From: Streptomyces cinereus
GTDB lineage: Bacteria > Pseudomonadota > Gammaproteobacteria > Pseudomonadales > Moraxellaceae
DNA: 33,184 nt
Assembly: GCA_014647715.1 (NCBI GenBank)
Contig: BMPS01000023.1
Location: 1-33,184 of the forward strand
Direction: 5' to 3'
Part shown: positions 24,624-33,119 of the stretch, in pieces
Layout of the letters: each line of letters begins with the position of its first letter
How positions within the stretch are numbered: the stretch's first letter is position 1
Position numbers and translations under genes: made by a program
The notes under the pieces: generated by a model
Databases searched by the model: none
What the model was told of the DNA's origin: nothing
Seen by the model: the letters and a program-made list of their open reading frames with translations, nothing else

Positions 24624-26576
24624 ATGTCGTTATTACAAATCGCTGAACCCAATCAAAGTGCTAAGCCACATGCGCATCGTTTTGCCTTAGGAATTGACTT
24701 AGGAACCACGCGTTCAATTGTAGCGGTAGTGCGTTCAGGTGAGCCCCAGGTGATTGGCGATAAAGTTAGCGAATGTCAATCTAACGACAATAACGCCAAT
24801 GACGACAGTCAAATTGCTAATCAGGTAAAAGGTATCGATTGCCAAAAGCTTTTACCGTCAGTGGTGTATTTTGGCTTAGATGACAATGGCAATCCAGAAA
24901 CTTTGGTAGGTAGTCATGCTGAAGCAATGGCAGAACAAGCACCAAATCATACTATACGCTCGGTTAAACGGTTTATGGGTCGAAGCATCAAGGATATTAA
25001 GTTCAATCATCCTTATGAATTAGTCGGTGATGTCGATGTCATGCCAAGTATCCAAACCCCACAAGGTGCCAAAAATCCTGTTGAAGTATCAAGTATCCTG
25101 TTAAAACATCTGTATGAGCGGGCAAAATTGGCGTTACCTGACAATAGTATTGTGGGTGCGGTGATTACGGTGCCGGCTTATTTTGATGAAGCACAGCGCC
25201 AAGCGACCAAAGATGCAGCTAAATTGGCAGGCATTCATGTGATTCGCTTATTAAACGAGCCGACGGCTGCTGCGATGGCGTATGGGCTGAACCAAGCACA
25301 AAACGAAGCATATCATCTCATTTATGATTTGGGTGGGGGCACGTTTGACGTATCGGTGTTAAAGCTCAATCACGGTGTGTATGAAGTACTGGCAACGGGC
25401 GGTAATAGCGCACTGGGTGGCGATGATATTGACCGCCTGATTGCTAATTGGCTGATTCAACAAACAGGCTTGAATCCATCAACCATTGAAAACCATCAAA
25501 AACAGCTGCTAAACGTACAGGCTCGCACCCTCAAAGAACAGTTATCAAAAGCAGACCAAGTGACTGCCGAAGTTTCACTCAGCGGTCAAACTTTTGATAT
25601 TGTGTTAAACCAAAGCAGTCTTCGTCAAATCATTCAGCCTGTGACCGACCGTACATTAGCGGTTTGTGCGCAAGTGCTACGTGATGCTGGACTTGAAACG
25701 TCCCAGCTTGATGAAGTGGTGTTGGTAGGTGGTTCGACACGGATGCCATTGATTCAGCAAATCGTAGCAGAAACGTTTAATCAGCCGCCACTGTCACGCA
25801 TCAATCCAGATGAAGTCGTCGCGTTGGGGGCAGCCAAATATGCCGACCAATTAATTGGACAACAGCAAAATACGGTATTGCTGCTTGATGTTACGCCTTT
25901 ATCCTTGGGGCTTGAGACCATGGGTGGTCTCACCGAAGTGATTATTCCGCGTAACACGCCAATTCCTGTGACGCGTAAACAGGTATTCACAACCTATCAA
26001 GATAACCAAAATGGTATGATTATCCATGTGGTACAAGGTGAACGCGATACGGTGGCTGACAACCGCTCGTTAGGGCAGTTTAAACTAACTGACATTCCAG
26101 CGATGAAAGCAGGGTTGGCGCGTATCGAAGTCACTTTTCAAATTGATGCCAATGGTCAGTTAACCGTCTGGGCTAAAGAGTTGACAACGGGCAAAGCAAG
26201 CCAAATTCAAGTCAAACCGTCTTATGGGTTGTCAGAAGATGAGCAGGAAAAACTGCTTAAAGCAGGTTTTGATTTTGCCATGCAAGATCGACTGCAGCGC
26301 AGCTTAATTGAAAGTCAAGTAGAAGCAAAACGAGAATTGTTGGCGCTAGCATCTGCGCTTGCAGAATTTGGCTTTTTGTTAACCGATGAGCAGAAAAATA
26401 CGCTGCAAACCTCGATGGCTGATGTTCAACAGGCAATTGATGGTGCTGAACAAGCCCAACTAGAAACAGCGAGCGCGCAGCTAAAAGTTCATAGTGATGA
26501 TTTTGCTGCACTTATCATGAACCAAGCGGTCAATGAAACCATGAAAGGCACTTCAACCGCGGATTGGTCAAATTAA
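24624..26576 (+). CDS. hscA: Fe-S assembly chaperone HscA
   Basis: A specialised Hsp70 that binds the LPPVK motif of IscU and drives cluster release with ATP. The start MSLLQIAEPNQSA parallels E. coli HscA, so I chose the ATG at 24624 (650 residues) over a TTG at 24612. The nucleotide-binding domain has GIDLGTTRS (residue 30 is Arg where E. coli HscA has Asn), IYDLGGGTFDVSVL, and VLVGGSTRMPLIQQ; the linker is LLLDVTPLSLGLETMGG; the substrate domain follows. About 28 polar residues (47-74, rich in Asn, Asp, Gln and Ser) are inserted between VVRSGEPQVIGD and LLPSVVYF. E. coli HscA has 616 residues. The gene sits between hscB and fdx. Confidence 0.96.
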   Translation: MSLLQIAEPNQSAKPHAHRFALGIDLGTTRSIVAVVRSGEPQVIGDKVSECQSNDNNANDDSQIANQVKGIDCQKLLPSVVYFGLDDNGNPETLVGSHAEAMAEQAPNHTIRSVKRFMGRSIKDIKFNHPYELVGDVDVMPSIQTPQGAKNPVEVSSILLKHLYERAKLALPDNSIVGAVITVPAYFDEAQRQATKDAAKLAGIHVIRLLNEPTAAAMAYGLNQAQNEAYHLIYDLGGGTFDVSVLKLNHGVYEVLATGGNSALGGDDIDRLIANWLIQQTGLNPSTIENHQKQLLNVQARTLKEQLSKADQVTAEVSLSGQTFDIVLNQSSLRQIIQPVTDRTLAVCAQVLRDAGLETSQLDEVVLVGGSTRMPLIQQIVAETFNQPPLSRINPDEVVALGAAKYADQLIGQQQNTVLLLDVTPLSLGLETMGGLTEVIIPRNTPIPVTRKQVFTTYQDNQNGMIIHVVQGERDTVADNRSLGQFKLTDIPAMKAGLARIEVTFQIDANGQLTVWAKELTTGKASQIQVKPSYGLSEDEQEKLLKAGFDFAMQDRLQRSLIESQVEAKRELLALASALAEFGFLLTDEQKNTLQTSMADVQQAIDGAEQAQLETASAQLKVHSDDFAALIMNQAVNETMKGTSTADWSN

Positions 26577-26615
26577 TTTTGAATACATAAGACTATTAAT
26601 CGTTAAGAGATTGTT

Positions 26616-26954
26616 ATGCCAAAAATTACTGTATTACCGCATCACCAAATTTGCCCTACTGGCGCAGAGATTGAACTCAATGAAGGCGATAATCTATGCC
26701 GTGGTTTGCTAGAAAAAGGCGTGAAAATTGAGCATGCTTGTGATATGTCAAAAGCTTGTACTACTTGCCATGTTATCGTGCGAAAAGGGTTTAATAGTTT
26801 AGAGGAAATGGATGATATCGAAGCTGATTTGCTAGATCGCGCTTGGGGGCTAGAGCCAGATTCAAGACTGTCTTGCCAAGTCATCATCGAAGATCAAGAT
26901 TTGACGATTGAAATTCCAAAATATACCATCAATCACGCCTCTGAAAATCATTAA
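26616..26954 (+). CDS. fdx: [2Fe-2S] ferredoxin of the Isc system
   Basis: An adrenodoxin-type ferredoxin that supplies electrons for cluster assembly on IscU. At 112 residues it has ligands Cys42, Cys48 and Cys51 (ACDMSKACTTC) and Cys87 (RLSCQVII), at the same positions as E. coli Fdx. EEMDDIEADLLDRAWGLEP (EEMDxIEADLLD) and PDSRLSCQ are typical of the family. It starts 39 bases after hscA and ends 8 bases before a strong terminator; no iscX follows, so fdx closes the operon. Confidence 0.97.
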   Translation: MPKITVLPHHQICPTGAEIELNEGDNLCRGLLEKGVKIEHACDMSKACTTCHVIVRKGFNSLEEMDDIEADLLDRAWGLEPDSRLSCQVIIEDQDLTIEIPKYTINHASENH

Positions 26955-26962
26955 TACCAACT

Positions 26963-27008
26963 CATCAAAAAAGGCTTACTAATTATCGTTAGTAAGCCTT
27001 TTTTGATG
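26963..27008 (+). terminator. Strong terminator of the isc operon
   Basis: A perfect 20-bp stem: the left arm 26963-26982 contains AAAAAAGGCTTACTAA, the loop is TTATCG (26983-26988), and the right arm 26989-27008 contains TTAGTAAGCCTTTTTT. The symmetrical A and T runs allow action on both strands, so it may also serve the converging ppiD gene. Confidence 0.93.
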
Positions 27009-27091
27009 GCGCTACCGCTACGTATCGCTAAACACTCGTTATTGCTAGAACAAGGCGCTGACTCATTCAGCGCATATGTATTCACAGCATA

Positions 27092-28960
27092 TTATGGCGC
27101 AGCAGTCTGTGGTTTAACCGTGACTTTAGTGATGGATTTTAGGTATGCTAAATAATCCTCAAACTGAGACTGACCGATATTTTCGCGCACGATTTGGGCA
27201 GTTTGTTGTTTGACTTGCGGTGTGATTTGCGCGTTGTCATTGCTAATAACCCCACCAACAATCACGCTAGCACCCGATATAGTAGGGCGGGTCATGACCG
27301 CTAGTTGATTGTTAACAGCAGGTTGACTAAATGCCACACCACGCTCATCATCGCTGAGTTTGCTGTCTTGACGAGTCACAATCCCCAAATCTTGGAATGG
27401 TGCACCCGCCGCCACGATTGAATTGGCTTGTTTGACTTTGGCAGCGATGGCATTGGCCTCTGCCACTGCTAAACTTTTTGCTTTCTCTTCAATAAGTTTG
27501 GCTTTAATAACCGGCTCGGCTTCTGCTTGTGTCATGAGTTTGCTGGTGCGGTGATTGGTTGATTGTAACCATACCACTTTATCAGAGACATCTATACCGA
27601 CTGATACACTGCCTTCTTGCAGCGCGAGTGGCTCAAATGCCGCCGCTACAATGGCAGGTTGATTGAGTGCAGATGAGTTATTGGTTTTAGGGTAGTTTTT
27701 AATCGATTTCGCGGCTAATTTATAGCGATTGGCAAGTTCGGTGATAGTAGCGCCAGCAACTGCGTCATTGTTGATTTTACCAATCAAATCTTGATAGGCG
27801 GCTTCACGCTTTTGCGCCATAATTTGTTCGGTTAACACAGGCGTCAAGCTTTCAATGGTTGGTGGGGTTTGACCATTGATTTTTACCAATTTGAATAAAT
27901 GATAGCCATAGTTGGTTTTGATGGGGCTGGTGACTTGACCGACTTTTAAGGTCTTGATTTGGGTCATGATGGTGTCATAATCATTGGGGAACATCGATTG
28001 GGTAATCGGACCGATGTTGCCGCCATCGTTTTTACTGCCTTCATCTTGCGAGTACTGTTTGGCAAGCGCTGCAAAATCCGCTTGATTGGCATCAAGTTTA
28101 CTTTTTAATGAGGTTAAGGTGGCTTGTGCTTGACTGCCACTCATCAAAATCATGGCTAATTCGTATTCGGTCTGGTTGTTGCTATTTTTCAAATAGCTTT
28201 GATACTGTTGCTGCAATTCCTGAGCCGTTGGGGCAGCAACAGGCAGGGCATTTTTATTGAGTTCTAAATAAGTTAAATCCACCATATCACTAGATTTAAG
28301 TGTCGCTTGGTTTTTTTGATAATAACTTGCAATCTCTTGCGGCGTTACTTGTACCTGCGGGGCAAAACTGTGCCAGTCCAAACGCAGCACTTGCACAGGG
28401 CGCGACTCAGACTGCATTGACATAAGTTTATCAATACTCCCTTGCGCAAAGATCCCTGTATTAATGATACCGCGGCTAAAGGCAGTCACCAACAAGTCTT
28501 GACGAACCGAATCAAATAATTGCTCTTTGGTCATGCCGCGACTGGTTAAATAGCTAGCAAACAACTCGTTAGAAAATTTTCCGCTGGCGTCTTGAAAGGT
28601 TTTTTCTGCCATCAACATTTGGGTGATGGTGGCATCTGACACAGTAAAACCAAGCTGGTTGGCTTGATTGATAATCAAATAACGGTCAATCAAATTGTGC
28701 AGCATCTGCTCACGTAATTTATCGCTATTAAGTAGGCTGGCATCCCCATTCACTTGCTCAAGCAACGTTTCGCGGCGATTGTTAATCATGGCTTGCAAGG
28801 TAGCATTATCGATATTTAACTCTGCAACTTTGGCAACAGCATTGGGGTCATCTCCGCTACGGACAATCGACTCAAACCCCGTGATGGCTAAAGGAAGTAA
28901 AAAAAGAACGAGCAAGGCTTTGCCCATCCAACCTTTCAAAAAATTGCGTAAAGATTCCAT
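27092..28960 (-). CDS. ppiD: PpiD-like periplasmic foldase (parvulin-type peptidyl-prolyl isomerase)
   Basis: A 622-residue inner-membrane-anchored chaperone with its bulk in the periplasm. A short cytoplasmic start is followed by one membrane segment (about 12-31, GKALLVLFLLPLAITGFE), a SurA_N-like helical region (about 45-190, with LREQMLHNLIDRYLI), a parvulin domain (about 264-362, with FAALAKQYSQDEGSKNDGG and TNYGYHLFKL) and a C-terminal helical part. It probably meets newly secreted outer-membrane proteins near the Sec translocon. In E. coli PpiD the single parvulin domain is inactive; activity here cannot be judged. The ATG at 28960 is preferred over a GTG three codons upstream. It converges with fdx; the gene upstream is on the plus strand far away. 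Confidence 0.93.
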   Translation of the reverse strand: MESLRNFLKGWMGKALLVLFLLPLAITGFESIVRSGDDPNAVAKVAELNIDNATLQAMINNRRETLLEQVNGDASLLNSDKLREQMLHNLIDRYLIINQANQLGFTVSDATITQMLMAEKTFQDASGKFSNELFASYLTSRGMTKEQLFDSVRQDLLVTAFSRGIINTGIFAQGSIDKLMSMQSESRPVQVLRLDWHSFAPQVQVTPQEIASYYQKNQATLKSSDMVDLTYLELNKNALPVAAPTAQELQQQYQSYLKNSNNQTEYELAMILMSGSQAQATLTSLKSKLDANQADFAALAKQYSQDEGSKNDGGNIGPITQSMFPNDYDTIMTQIKTLKVGQVTSPIKTNYGYHLFKLVKINGQTPPTIESLTPVLTEQIMAQKREAAYQDLIGKINNDAVAGATITELANRYKLAAKSIKNYPKTNNSSALNQPAIVAAAFEPLALQEGSVSVGIDVSDKVVWLQSTNHRTSKLMTQAEAEPVIKAKLIEEKAKSLAVAEANAIAAKVKQANSIVAAGAPFQDLGIVTRQDSKLSDDERGVAFSQPAVNNQLAVMTRPTISGASVIVGGVISNDNAQITPQVKQQTAQIVRENIGQSQFEDYLAYLKSITKVTVKPQTAAP

Positions 28961-29130
28961 ATTGCTCACTTGCAGTTTAGATGGATTTATTAAGGATAAC
29001 TAATCAGGCTAAATAATCAAATCAAACACGATATTATAGGGGAACTGTCCACCAAAATCATTATCTTTCATCAAGTTGGGTAGACAGTTTTAAGATATAG
29101 CAAAATAGTAAAAAGGCAGACTGTTAACAA

Positions 29131-29196
29131 TTTATAAATTCTTAGCTAACGCTTTATAAATTCTTAGATAGCTCTTTATAAATTTTTAGATAGCTC
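29131..29196. repeat. Three tandem 22-bp repeats over the 3' end of the polyphosphate:AMP phosphotransferase gene
   Basis: TTTATAAATTCTTAGCTAAC+GC (29131-29152), TTTATAAATTCTTAGATAGC+TC (29153-29174) and TTTATAAATTTTTAGATAGC+TC (29175-29196) are directly adjacent. The third unit covers the last six sense codons and the stop of the gene, so the two outer copies look like duplications of the gene end. The rest of the 28961-29175 gap shows no gene. Confidence 0.9.
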
Positions 29197-30810
29197 GGAA
29201 ATAATAGCGTCAAGGATTTTGAGTCTTGCGGTATATTTATCATCGGTGGCAATCACATACCACGGGCGTTCTTTATGGTGGGTTAAATGAATCATGTCGG
29301 AAGCGGCTTGCACGTACTCATGCCATTTGGCGCGGTTACGCCAATCGTCATCGGTAATTTTAAACTGTTTATTGGGCGTCTCTTCACGCGCTTTAAAGCG
29401 TTTAAGTTCTTCTTCTTCACTGATAGCGAGCCAAAACTTAACCACAATGGCATTGCTCTGTACCAAGTCGTTTTCAAAGCGATTGATTTCGCCATAAGCA
29501 CGTTGCCAGTCTGCCTCTTTTGCAAAGCCTTCAATACGCTCAACGAGTACGCGACCATACCAGCTACGGTCAAAAATGGTCACTCGGCTATTATGCAGGC
29601 GTTGTTTGAGTAAGGCGAGGCATTTATTGCGTTTGAATTTTTGCGATAAATACGCTATATCCACATCTGCCATTTCATCATGGGGCAGACGCGTCCAAAA
29701 CCGCCACAGATAGGCGTGTTTTAATTCATCTTCGGTCGGGGCAGAGATAGCGTGGATGGTAAACTCACGCGGGTCGAGTGGGGCAATGATGCGGCGTATC
29801 GCACCGCCTTTGCCTGCTGCATCCATACCTTCAAAGACAAAGATGATATGGCGCTGACCTCGCTCACGAATCAGTTCAGCGAGTATATGTTGTTTGCTAT
29901 GCAGTTGTTTTTTATAATCTGCTTTTGCTAATGCTTGGTTATCGACGCTAACCAACTCACCAATCAGTGGGGTGGGTTTAAAAGGATTTTCATCCTTTTT
30001 AGGGTTAGCTGATTTTTCGGCTTTTTGGGGGTTGTCTTGGGCATCATCGGCTGCAGCTAGTTGGTTCATGGTTTGCAGCGCTGCTAATACAACATTCGCA
30101 AATTGAATATTTGAGGCATCAATATCTTGTCCATCTATGTGGTGCCAGCTTGATTGTAAGCGCATCAGCTTGCTAGTAAAGCGTTTGAAACGTTTCACAT
30201 CTTTTTTTCGAAACCAATCTAAATGATACAACTGCTCAGGGTCAGGCTCTTCATCGGTCAAGCGTTTTTTTAGCGTTTTGTTGTCGACTGAAAACCAGCA
30301 CTTGACGATATCGGTGTTGTTATTGACCAAATCTTGTTCAAACGCCTCAATGTCTTCAATCATTTGCTGTAAGCGCTGTTCATCAATATCATCGCCACAG
30401 TCAAACACATAACGAATCAAGTCAGCGTACCAGTTGCCAAAATACACCGCAATTTCACCCTTTCTAGGCAGTTGCCATGTGTGACGTTGCCAAATCGGTT
30501 GGTAGCGGCTGGGATGCTGACCCATGGTGGCGTGAACCTTGATATAGCGTGCATCCATCCATTCGGTTAGCGCTTTGACCGCCTCGCCTTTGCCCGAATT
30601 TTCCATACCATTCACCAAGATTAGTAACCCGCGCGAGTTTTTGCCAGCTCGTTGGTCACGTAGGGTGGTTTGCTCGGTAATCAAGTCAAAACTTAATTGG
30701 TCTTCAAGCGTGAAAGATGAGGAGTTTTTTTCAAGTTTGGTTACTTTATCGGTGGGTTTAGAAGCGGCTATATCGTTGTTTTTGGAATTGCTGGTGCTGT
30801 GTATTGCCAT
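29176..30810 (-). CDS. pap: Polyphosphate:AMP phosphotransferase (tandem PPK2, class II)
   Basis: A 544-residue cytoplasmic enzyme that uses polyphosphate to phosphorylate AMP to ADP, linking phosphate stores to the adenylate pool. Two PPK2 domains are fused. The first has a Walker A-like GMENSGKGE (68-76). The second has GMDAAGKGG (328-336) and the lid/Walker B motif DRSWYGR (414-420), followed by RIEGFAKEADW. The first domain lacks the DRSWYGR motif, as is usual in this class, where the C-terminal half is catalytic. A charged, Asn/Lys-rich linker (about 255-280) joins the halves, and the first 40 residues are polar and variable. AGGA lies before the ATG at 30810. The 3' end is covered by the 22-bp repeats. 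Confidence 0.93.
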   Translation of the reverse strand: MAIHSTSNSKNNDIAASKPTDKVTKLEKNSSSFTLEDQLSFDLITEQTTLRDQRAGKNSRGLLILVNGMENSGKGEAVKALTEWMDARYIKVHATMGQHPSRYQPIWQRHTWQLPRKGEIAVYFGNWYADLIRYVFDCGDDIDEQRLQQMIEDIEAFEQDLVNNNTDIVKCWFSVDNKTLKKRLTDEEPDPEQLYHLDWFRKKDVKRFKRFTSKLMRLQSSWHHIDGQDIDASNIQFANVVLAALQTMNQLAAADDAQDNPQKAEKSANPKKDENPFKPTPLIGELVSVDNQALAKADYKKQLHSKQHILAELIRERGQRHIIFVFEGMDAAGKGGAIRRIIAPLDPREFTIHAISAPTEDELKHAYLWRFWTRLPHDEMADVDIAYLSQKFKRNKCLALLKQRLHNSRVTIFDRSWYGRVLVERIEGFAKEADWQRAYGEINRFENDLVQSNAIVVKFWLAISEEEELKRFKAREETPNKQFKITDDDWRNRAKWHEYVQAASDMIHLTHHKERPWYVIATDDKYTARLKILDAIISELSKNL

Positions 30811-31032
30811 GTGTCCTGCTTAGGGGAATACCCGAAATGATAGGGATGAAGTTTTTATTTTTCTAAAAGATAGCAGTTAAAGCACAGTTGAACAATTTAC
30901 GATTTGTATTTTTGGCGGATTTACATTAAGGTAATGCGGCACAAAACTGCATTTTACTGTGGGTTTATACAATGGATAAACTGCAGTTTCTGTGTTTTGA
31001 ATTTAAAAATTTTGCAAAAAAATCGAGGCCCT

Positions 31033-31731
31033 ATGAGCAGCTTAAGCCAATTAGAACAAGATTTAAAACAATTTCGCGCCCTTCCATACCACAGCGACAC
31101 CCAGTTAGCGCAAAAACTGAGTGAAGTACAAGCCTGGCAACGCGGTCGTATTCATAAAACCCACCAAGCCTTATTTGCCAGCGCCAACAACCAAGCCATG
31201 GGGGAATTTTTAATTGACCAACTATATGGCGGCGAAAAATTCAATGTACTCGCTGAACAGCTAGAGCGCATGGTGCAAAAGGCTGAAAAACTAGAAAAAT
31301 TTATCCCTGCCAATGCCGTGAGCACAGGGGCAGCCGGTATCATCGAAGCGATTAACGCCATTAAGCTTGATCTGCAGCTGGCTCAGTATTTACAAGAAAA
31401 TCATTTATCCGTGGATGAGCCATCCATGATTAAAGCCTATCAGTCTGTCAATGCAGAGTCGGCAAGACGCCAGCAGATTGCTGACCTCAAACAAATGTGC
31501 TATCGCACAGACAAATATCTTAAATCATTTATCTTACAAAAAGCATTTTCACTTGCCAAAAGCACAGCGTACAAAAAAGGCTTTCAGCCGTTATATGATT
31601 TTATTGCCGAAGGTTTTGCTGCTATCAAACCGATTAAAAGTATTGGTGCCTTTATCGAGCCATTTTGTGAAAAAGAGTTGCAAATCATTACCAATGTGCA
31701 TGCGGGCAAAGAACATCCCTTTGATGTTTAG
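31033..31731 (+). CDS. FFLEELY-motif-like protein of unknown function
   Basis: A 232-residue, mostly helical, soluble protein. The segment FLIDQLYGGEKF (about residues 58-69) resembles the FFLEELYGG-type motif that names a group of uncharacterised proteobacterial proteins, and the following RMVQKAEKLEKFIP fits that group. No signal peptide or membrane segment is seen. I chose the ATG at 31033, which has GAGG 8 bases upstream; a reading from 30904 would add 43 residues with Cys- and Phe-rich sequence unlike a real N-terminus. It lies 86 bases before ubiE in the same direction. I do not know its function. The 30811-31032 gap upstream shows nothing beyond A+T-rich sequence. Confidence 0.6.
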   Translation: MSSLSQLEQDLKQFRALPYHSDTQLAQKLSEVQAWQRGRIHKTHQALFASANNQAMGEFLIDQLYGGEKFNVLAEQLERMVQKAEKLEKFIPANAVSTGAAGIIEAINAIKLDLQLAQYLQENHLSVDEPSMIKAYQSVNAESARRQQIADLKQMCYRTDKYLKSFILQKAFSLAKSTAYKKGFQPLYDFIAEGFAAIKPIKSIGAFIEPFCEKELQIITNVHAGKEHPFDV

Positions 31732-31817
31732 TGATAAAATAGAAAAAAAATATGCACGAACTTTGCGCTTTTAACTTTGCCAATTTGTGATTGGCGATGA
31801 CCTCACTAGGAAACCAC

Positions 31818-32849
31818 ATGAACGACAATAACCATGATTCAATCCAAGACAGCTTGGTAAAAGACAGCATCCAAGCCAATGACAAACTCAATAGCCAAGT
31901 ACAACAATCACTGACAGCTGACACCACCATCAACCGTCAATTTACTGGCACAGCTGATTTGCCAGAATCCGTGCCCCAAGGTCAGCAGCTCACTCGCCCT
32001 GCAACCGCTAACCCAAATGACGCTATCCCCAATGAGTCGTCAGCGCAATCCCATAGCGGTTTTGATAAATCAGCTATCTACAATCCGCATACCGAAGCCA
32101 CTGATGGTAATGAAGAAACCCATTTTGGCTACAAAACTGTCAAAAAAGCTGAAAAACAACAAAAAGTAGCAGAAGTGTTTACCTCTGTTGCCAAAAAATA
32201 CGACATCATGAATGATTTAATGTCCTTGGGTATTCATCGTCTGTGGAAACGCTATGCCATAAGCCTAACGGGCGTGCGTGCAGGTCAACGGGTACTAGAT
32301 ATCGCAGGGGGCACAGGTGACTTGGCAAAAGCCTTTAGTAAAGAGGTGGGTCGCACAGGTCATGTGGTATTGTCCGATATCAATGAAGCGATGCTAGAGG
32401 TCGGTCGTGAGCGTCTGCTCAATGCAGGCTGTAGTAACGTCGACTTTGTACTTGCCAACGCTGAGACGCTGGCACCATTTGAAGATGAAAGTTTTGATTT
32501 GGTGACCATCAGCTTTGGGCTACGCAACGTCACTGACAAAGACGCGGCACTGCGCTCGATGTATCGGGTGCTCAAAAAAGGCGGACGTCTGCTGATTTTG
32601 GAATTTTCAAAACCTGTGTTTGAGCCATTTGGTAAAGTGTATGATTTGTACTCGTTTACCGCATTGCCACTCATGGGTAAATTGGTGGCGAATGATAGCG
32701 AAAGTTATCAGTATTTGGCAGAGTCTATCCGTATGCACCCAGACCAACGCACCCTAAAAGGCATGATGGAAGACGCAGGGTTTGTCAATTGTGATTATCA
32801 CAACTTAACAGGCGGTATCGTGGCGGTACATCGTGGGTTTAAAAAGTAA
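31818..32849 (+). CDS. ubiE: Ubiquinone/menaquinone methyltransferase UbiE
   Basis: An S-adenosylmethionine-dependent C-methyltransferase of ubiquinone (and menaquinone) synthesis. The family core begins at residue 102 ([12 protein letters not shown]) and includes [20 protein letters not shown], the SAM motif [15 protein letters not shown] (159-173), and [11 protein letters not shown], ending at [12 protein letters not shown]. The first 100 residues are extra compared with E. coli UbiE (251 residues in total): polar, rich in Gln, Asn, Ser, Asp and Thr, with no recognisable domain. The ATG at 31818 has AGGA 7 bases before it and gives 343 residues; an in-frame TTG at 31791 would add nine. An ATG nearer the core is not evident, so the extension seems real. 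Confidence 0.95.
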   Translation: MNDNNHDSIQDSLVKDSIQANDKLNSQVQQSLTADTTINRQFTGTADLPESVPQGQQLTRPATANPNDAIPNESSAQSHSGFDKSAIYNPHTEATDGNEETHFGYKTVKKAEKQQKVAEVFTSVAKKYDIMNDLMSLGIHRLWKRYAISLTGVRAGQRVLDIAGGTGDLAKAFSKEVGRTGHVVLSDINEAMLEVGRERLLNAGCSNVDFVLANAETLAPFEDESFDLVTISFGLRNVTDKDAALRSMYRVLKKGGRLLILEFSKPVFEPFGKVYDLYSFTALPLMGKLVANDSESYQYLAESIRMHPDQRTLKGMMEDAGFVNCDYHNLTGGIVAVHRGFKK

Positions 32850-32852
32850 TTG

Positions 32853-33119
32853 ATGAAACAGGAGCTTTTTGTTGATTTACCGAGTATAAAAAAAATTAAT
32901 CAACGAATTACCTTTTATATGACTGTAGGGTTAATGGTCTTGCAAGTTATTTTGCTGACCATTTCGGAAACTAACAAAGGGTTTTCGATACTTGTATTTT
33001 TAGTTGCTATTTTTAGTTTAATTGGAATTTGGACGAGTTATTTTAACAAAGTTAAACTTTTAGGACTTACGCAAAGACGACCGAAGGCGAGCGTAACTGC
33101 TCACGCAAATAATCACTGA
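32853..33119 (+). pseudogene. Small two-helix membrane protein, apparently cut by an insertion sequence
   Basis: An 88-residue reading frame starting 3 bases after the ubiE stop (ATG at 32853). It has a polar start, two membrane segments (about 20-38 and 44-62), and then a tail of about 18 residues, GLTQRRPKASVTAHANNH, that falls inside the likely insertion sequence from about 33062. The native protein therefore probably continued differently, and this one is truncated with a hybrid end. I recognise no family. The coupling to ubiE suggests a once co-transcribed gene. A functional short protein cannot be excluded. Confidence 0.5.

Noticed and set aside
29131-29196. CRISPR-like array
   Set aside because: The 22-bp units are directly adjacent without spacers and overlap a gene end. 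They are simple tandem repeats.
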